This document shows positions 5,359 to 7,482 of a stretch of DNA of 7,482 nt, in pieces. This DNA comes from Planctomycetota bacterium. Lineage in GTDB: Bacteria > Planctomycetota > Phycisphaerae > Phycisphaerales > SM1A02. The position numbers and the translations under genes were made by a program. The notes beneath the pieces were generated by a model that worked only from the letters and a program-made list of their open reading frames with translations, did no database searches and was not told the origin of the DNA. Numbering within the stretch: the first letter of the stretch is position 1; each line of letters begins with the position of its first letter. The DNA lies in the NCBI GenBank assembly GCA_027295365.1, contig JAPULD010000181.1, positions 1 through 7,482 on the forward strand, read 5' to 3'.

Positions 5359-6306
5359 ATGTACGGCTCCCACCTCTCCATCGCGGGCGGAATGGTCAAC
5401 GCGCTTGACGAGGCCCAGCGTCTCGACATGGACTGCGTGCAGGTCTTCACCAAGAACCAAAGACAGTGGCGGGTCAAGCCGCTCGACCCGGGCGAAAAAA
5501 CCGCCTGGCTGGACAAGCTCAAGGAACTTGGCTGGAACAACCCCCGGAAGACTGGCCCGGATCGCGTGGTCAGCCACAACAGCTACCTCATCAACATGGC
5601 CTCCCCCGATCCAGAAGCCTGGGACAAGTCCGTCGCCCTGCAACGCGTCGAGCTCGAGCGTTGCGAAGAACTGCTCATTCCCCTGTGCGTCGCCCACCCG
5701 GGCGCTCACCTGGGTGCGCCTCGAAAACCGGGCGAGCCCAATGTGCTCGAGGGCAAACCCAGCAAGGACGAAACAGGGGGGCTCAAACGCATCGTCAAGG
5801 CCCTTGATCGCCTGCACATGGAATTGAAGGGCTATCGAACCATGACCTGCCTGGAGACCACCGTGGGTTCGGGGACCAACCTAGGGTACGACTTCGCTCA
5901 TCTCGCCTTCATTCTCCAGCGCGTCAAGCAACCCGAGCGAGTGGGCATTTGCTTCGACACCTGTCATGTGACGGCCGCGGGGTATGACATGACGACCCCG
6001 GCCAATGCAAAGTCGGTACTTCGAAAATTCGCATCCATCTGTGGCACATCCACGCTCAAAGTCTTCCATTTCAACGACTCGATCGGGGCCGTGGGCTCGA
6101 GAAAGGACCGCCACGCCCATATCGGGGAGGGGGAATGCGGCGAGTCCTGCTTCGCCGCCATCCTCCAGCGAAAGTCTTTTTCCAAGCTGCCCAAGATCCT
6201 GGAGACCCCAAAGGCCGTAGATAATGAGGGCCAGGCGTGGGATCTGGTCAATATTCGTCGTCTCAAGGGCCTTGCCACGCGTACAGTCAATGAAATCAGC
6301 CGATAG
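5359..6306 (+). CDS. nfo: Endonuclease IV (AP endonuclease, Nfo family)
   Basis: Endonuclease IV cleaves DNA 5' of abasic sites and removes blocked 3' ends in base excision repair, using three zinc ions in a TIM-barrel active site. The start is set at ATG 5359 because MYGSHLSIAGGM is the family's usual N-terminus. An in-frame ATG at 5296 would only add a Pro-rich leader read from the C-rich tract. This gives 315 residues (E. coli 285). All nine expected ligands are visible: His73 (SHNSYLIN), His113 (AHPGAHLG), Glu166 (LETTVGSG), Asp200 and His203 (CFDTCH), His237 (FHFND), Asp250 and His252 (DRHAHIGEG), and Glu282 (LETP). The FTKNQRQW segment near residues 30-37 is also typical. No Shine-Dalgarno sequence precedes the start; CCCCCC immediately abuts it. 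The protein is likely active. The TPR lipoprotein gene follows after 43 bp, so co-transcription is probable although the functional link is unclear. Confidence 0.96.
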   Translation: MYGSHLSIAGGMVNALDEAQRLDMDCVQVFTKNQRQWRVKPLDPGEKTAWLDKLKELGWNNPRKTGPDRVVSHNSYLINMASPDPEAWDKSVALQRVELERCEELLIPLCVAHPGAHLGAPRKPGEPNVLEGKPSKDETGGLKRIVKALDRLHMELKGYRTMTCLETTVGSGTNLGYDFAHLAFILQRVKQPERVGICFDTCHVTAAGYDMTTPANAKSVLRKFASICGTSTLKVFHFNDSIGAVGSRKDRHAHIGEGECGESCFAAILQRKSFSKLPKILETPKAVDNEGQAWDLVNIRRLKGLATRTVNEISR

Positions 6307-6349
6307 TGGAAGAGATACGTCGGATATTCGAGGCAGGAATCGATCACAA

Positions 6350-7366
6350 ATGATCACACAACGTTTCTGGAGCATCACATCGCTGACGATTATCGGGCTT
6401 CTGGCCTTCACCGGCTGTAAGTCCGATGGTGATGAAATCACCCAGGGCGATCTCGTGCTCGACGATGGCAAACTGGTCGAGGTCTCCTTCGATCGGCTGA
6501 CCCAGGCCGAGCAAGCCCGGGAGGATGGTGAGTATGCCATCGCCTTGGCTTTGTTCCGCGAAATTCTGGCGGAGAATCCGACCGATACCTATGCCTACCT
6601 GGGCATTGGCGATGTGTATCTCGAGCAGGAAAACTACTACGCCGCGGAACCGTTTTACGAGCGAGCGGCAAGAATCACGCCCAAGAGCTATCGCGCGCAG
6701 TCCAGCTATGGATACATCCTTCAGATGCTCAACCGTCTCGTCGAGGCGGTCGGCGTTTATCAGAAGGCTCTTCTCCTGGACCCGGATGGACTCGAGGCGA
6801 ACCTGGGGCTGGGCTCGACATTTCTGCAACTGGACGAACCTGAGCGTGCCATCGCGTATGCCCAGAAGGCGGTCAACCTCGAACCCACGAACGGCGCGGC
6901 GCGAGGCAACCTGGGACAGGTCTATGAAGCGACGGGACGCAGCAACGAAGCCATCGAGCAATACCTCGTCGCGCTGGAGTTGGTAGATCAACCGGGCCCC
7001 GTGATGAAACGACTGGGAAAGGTGCTCATCGCCGAACGCCGCTACGTGGAGGCCGTCAACACCATCGACTCGCTGACCAAGCTTGAGCCGAATGCGGAAT
7101 CATTCACGTTGCTGGGCCGGGCCCATTTCAAGCAGGGCGACTACGCGAATTCAAGCCTTGCATATCAACGTGCGACGGAACTCGACCCCAACGCCTGGAG
7201 GGCATGGAATGGCGTGGGGGTCAACGCCTTGAATCGCTGGATCCTGAGTGGCAAGTCTGACCACGACGCAAAGTTCGAAGCCCGCCACGCCTTCCGCCGC
7301 TCACTCCGACTGAACAACAATCAGCCCCGGGTGATCATTCAGATGCAGAAGTATGGGTTGCAATAA
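6350..7366 (+). CDS. TPR-repeat lipoprotein, 338 aa
   Basis: I place the start at ATG 6350, with AGGAA at 6335-6339 ten bases upstream; a longer frame from 6224 would overlap nfo and bury the signal peptide. MITQRFWSITSLTIIGLLAF is a signal peptide followed by T-G-C, so Cys23 is the expected lipidated residue, although Phe20 at the -3 position is less usual. After a short acidic linker, residues 48-324 hold about eight tetratricopeptide repeats: roughly 48-78, 79-113, 114-147, 148-181, 182-215, 216-247, 248-281 and 282-324. Typical marks are the repeated W/Y-x2-L-G ... A ... Y pattern and recurring L-x-P or D-P ends (LLLDPDGLEAN, LEPTNGAARGN, LDPNAWRAWNG). The eighth repeat has an insertion around 295-310. 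TPRs mediate protein-protein contacts; family members on lipoproteins often serve secretion, pilus or envelope assembly, but nothing here selects one. It sits 43 bp after nfo in the same direction. Confidence 0.92.
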   Translation: MITQRFWSITSLTIIGLLAFTGCKSDGDEITQGDLVLDDGKLVEVSFDRLTQAEQAREDGEYAIALALFREILAENPTDTYAYLGIGDVYLEQENYYAAEPFYERAARITPKSYRAQSSYGYILQMLNRLVEAVGVYQKALLLDPDGLEANLGLGSTFLQLDEPERAIAYAQKAVNLEPTNGAARGNLGQVYEATGRSNEAIEQYLVALELVDQPGPVMKRLGKVLIAERRYVEAVNTIDSLTKLEPNAESFTLLGRAHFKQGDYANSSLAYQRATELDPNAWRAWNGVGVNALNRWILSGKSDHDAKFEARHAFRRSLRLNNNQPRVIIQMQKYGLQ

Positions 7367-7368
7367 GA

Positions 7369-7387
7369 GGGGATTGGGGGATCGGGG
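7369..7387 (+). repeat. G-run cluster just after the TPR lipoprotein stop
   Basis: Three G runs, at 7369-7372, 7376-7380 and 7384-7387, are separated by ATT and ATC, giving a loose GGGGAT(T/C) repeat starting three bases after the TAA. A fourth run is not close enough to complete a classical G-quadruplex here. Confidence 0.55.
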
Positions 7388-7442
7388 ATGTAGAACGCCG
7401 GTGGTGCTTGGTTGGAGAGGTGGCTTATGCAGCTTCTCTTGA

Positions 7443-7464
7443 GGGTTGGGTGCTGGGTGCAGGG
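7443..7464 (+). repeat. Canonical G-quadruplex pattern within a 7-bp tandem repeat
   Basis: Four GGG runs begin at 7443, 7448, 7455 and 7462 with loops of 2, 4 and 4 bases, which fits the standard G3 N1-7 quadruplex rule. The last three runs are copies of a 7-mer: GGGTGCT, GGGTGCA, GGGTGCT (7448-7468). No gene is visible in 7367-7482. The window ends 14 bases later, so the full extent of the repeat is unknown. Confidence 0.7.
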
Positions 7465-7482
7465 TGCTCGTTGAGGAAACGC

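Noticed and set aside
5288..5827. Long plus-strand ORF (179 codons) in another frame over nfo
   Set aside because: It is a Pro/Ser/Thr/Arg-rich shadow of nfo; the nfo frame has all the catalytic residues.
1..7482. CRISPR array, insertion sequence or integrase
   Set aside because: No regularly spaced repeats, transposase-like protein or terminal inverted repeats were seen on either strand.

Overview
The window looks like a piece of a moderately GC-rich bacterial chromosome. A planctomycete-type lineage (for example Phycisphaerae-like) is my best guess. The basis is the YbeY variant (TDVLTF core, HxxxHxxGFDD zinc motif), a DUF6624 protein, two lipoproteins of the kind common in that phylum, and several genes with no clear Shine-Dalgarno sequence. 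This assignment is inference; no rRNA or tRNA gene is present to confirm it.

Layout, left to right. (1) Positions 1-384 hold the 3' end of a plus-strand DUF6624 gene that enters from the left edge. (2) Positions 385-858 have no convincing gene but contain a strong hairpin (566-597) and a 12-bp palindrome. (3) Positions 859-1683 encode a lipoprotein of unknown function. (4) Positions 1684-2112 are non-coding, with a strong hairpin at 1854-1878 and a possible promoter just before the next gene. (5) Positions 2113-3998 hold two overlapping genes: the rRNA-maturation endoribonuclease ybeY and a CNNM/CBS/CorC_HlyC membrane protein. This is the familiar ybeY-corC pairing, here without ybeZ directly upstream. 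(6) Positions 4073-5193 hold a minus-strand pair, AT-rich relative to its neighbours: an all-helical HEPN-like protein with an R-N-x3-H motif, and a DUF3467 protein with a lysine-rich tail. They overlap by four bases (GTGA), so they should be translated together. (7) Positions 5359-6306 encode endonuclease IV (nfo), with all nine metal ligands, preceded by a C-rich leader containing a run of ten Cs. (8) Positions 6350-7366 encode a TPR-repeat lipoprotein 43 bp downstream of nfo, probably in the same operon. (9) The right edge is G-rich non-coding DNA with a 7-base tandem repeat and a canonical G-quadruplex pattern.

Most genes are chromosomal housekeeping or envelope genes on the plus strand. 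The exception is the minus-strand HEPN-like/DUF3467 pair. It differs in orientation and base composition, has its own candidate extended -10 promoter, and carries a motif typical of RNA-cleaving toxins and defence nucleases. It is the best candidate here for an undescribed two-gene system, although function, activity and partnership are all inferred.
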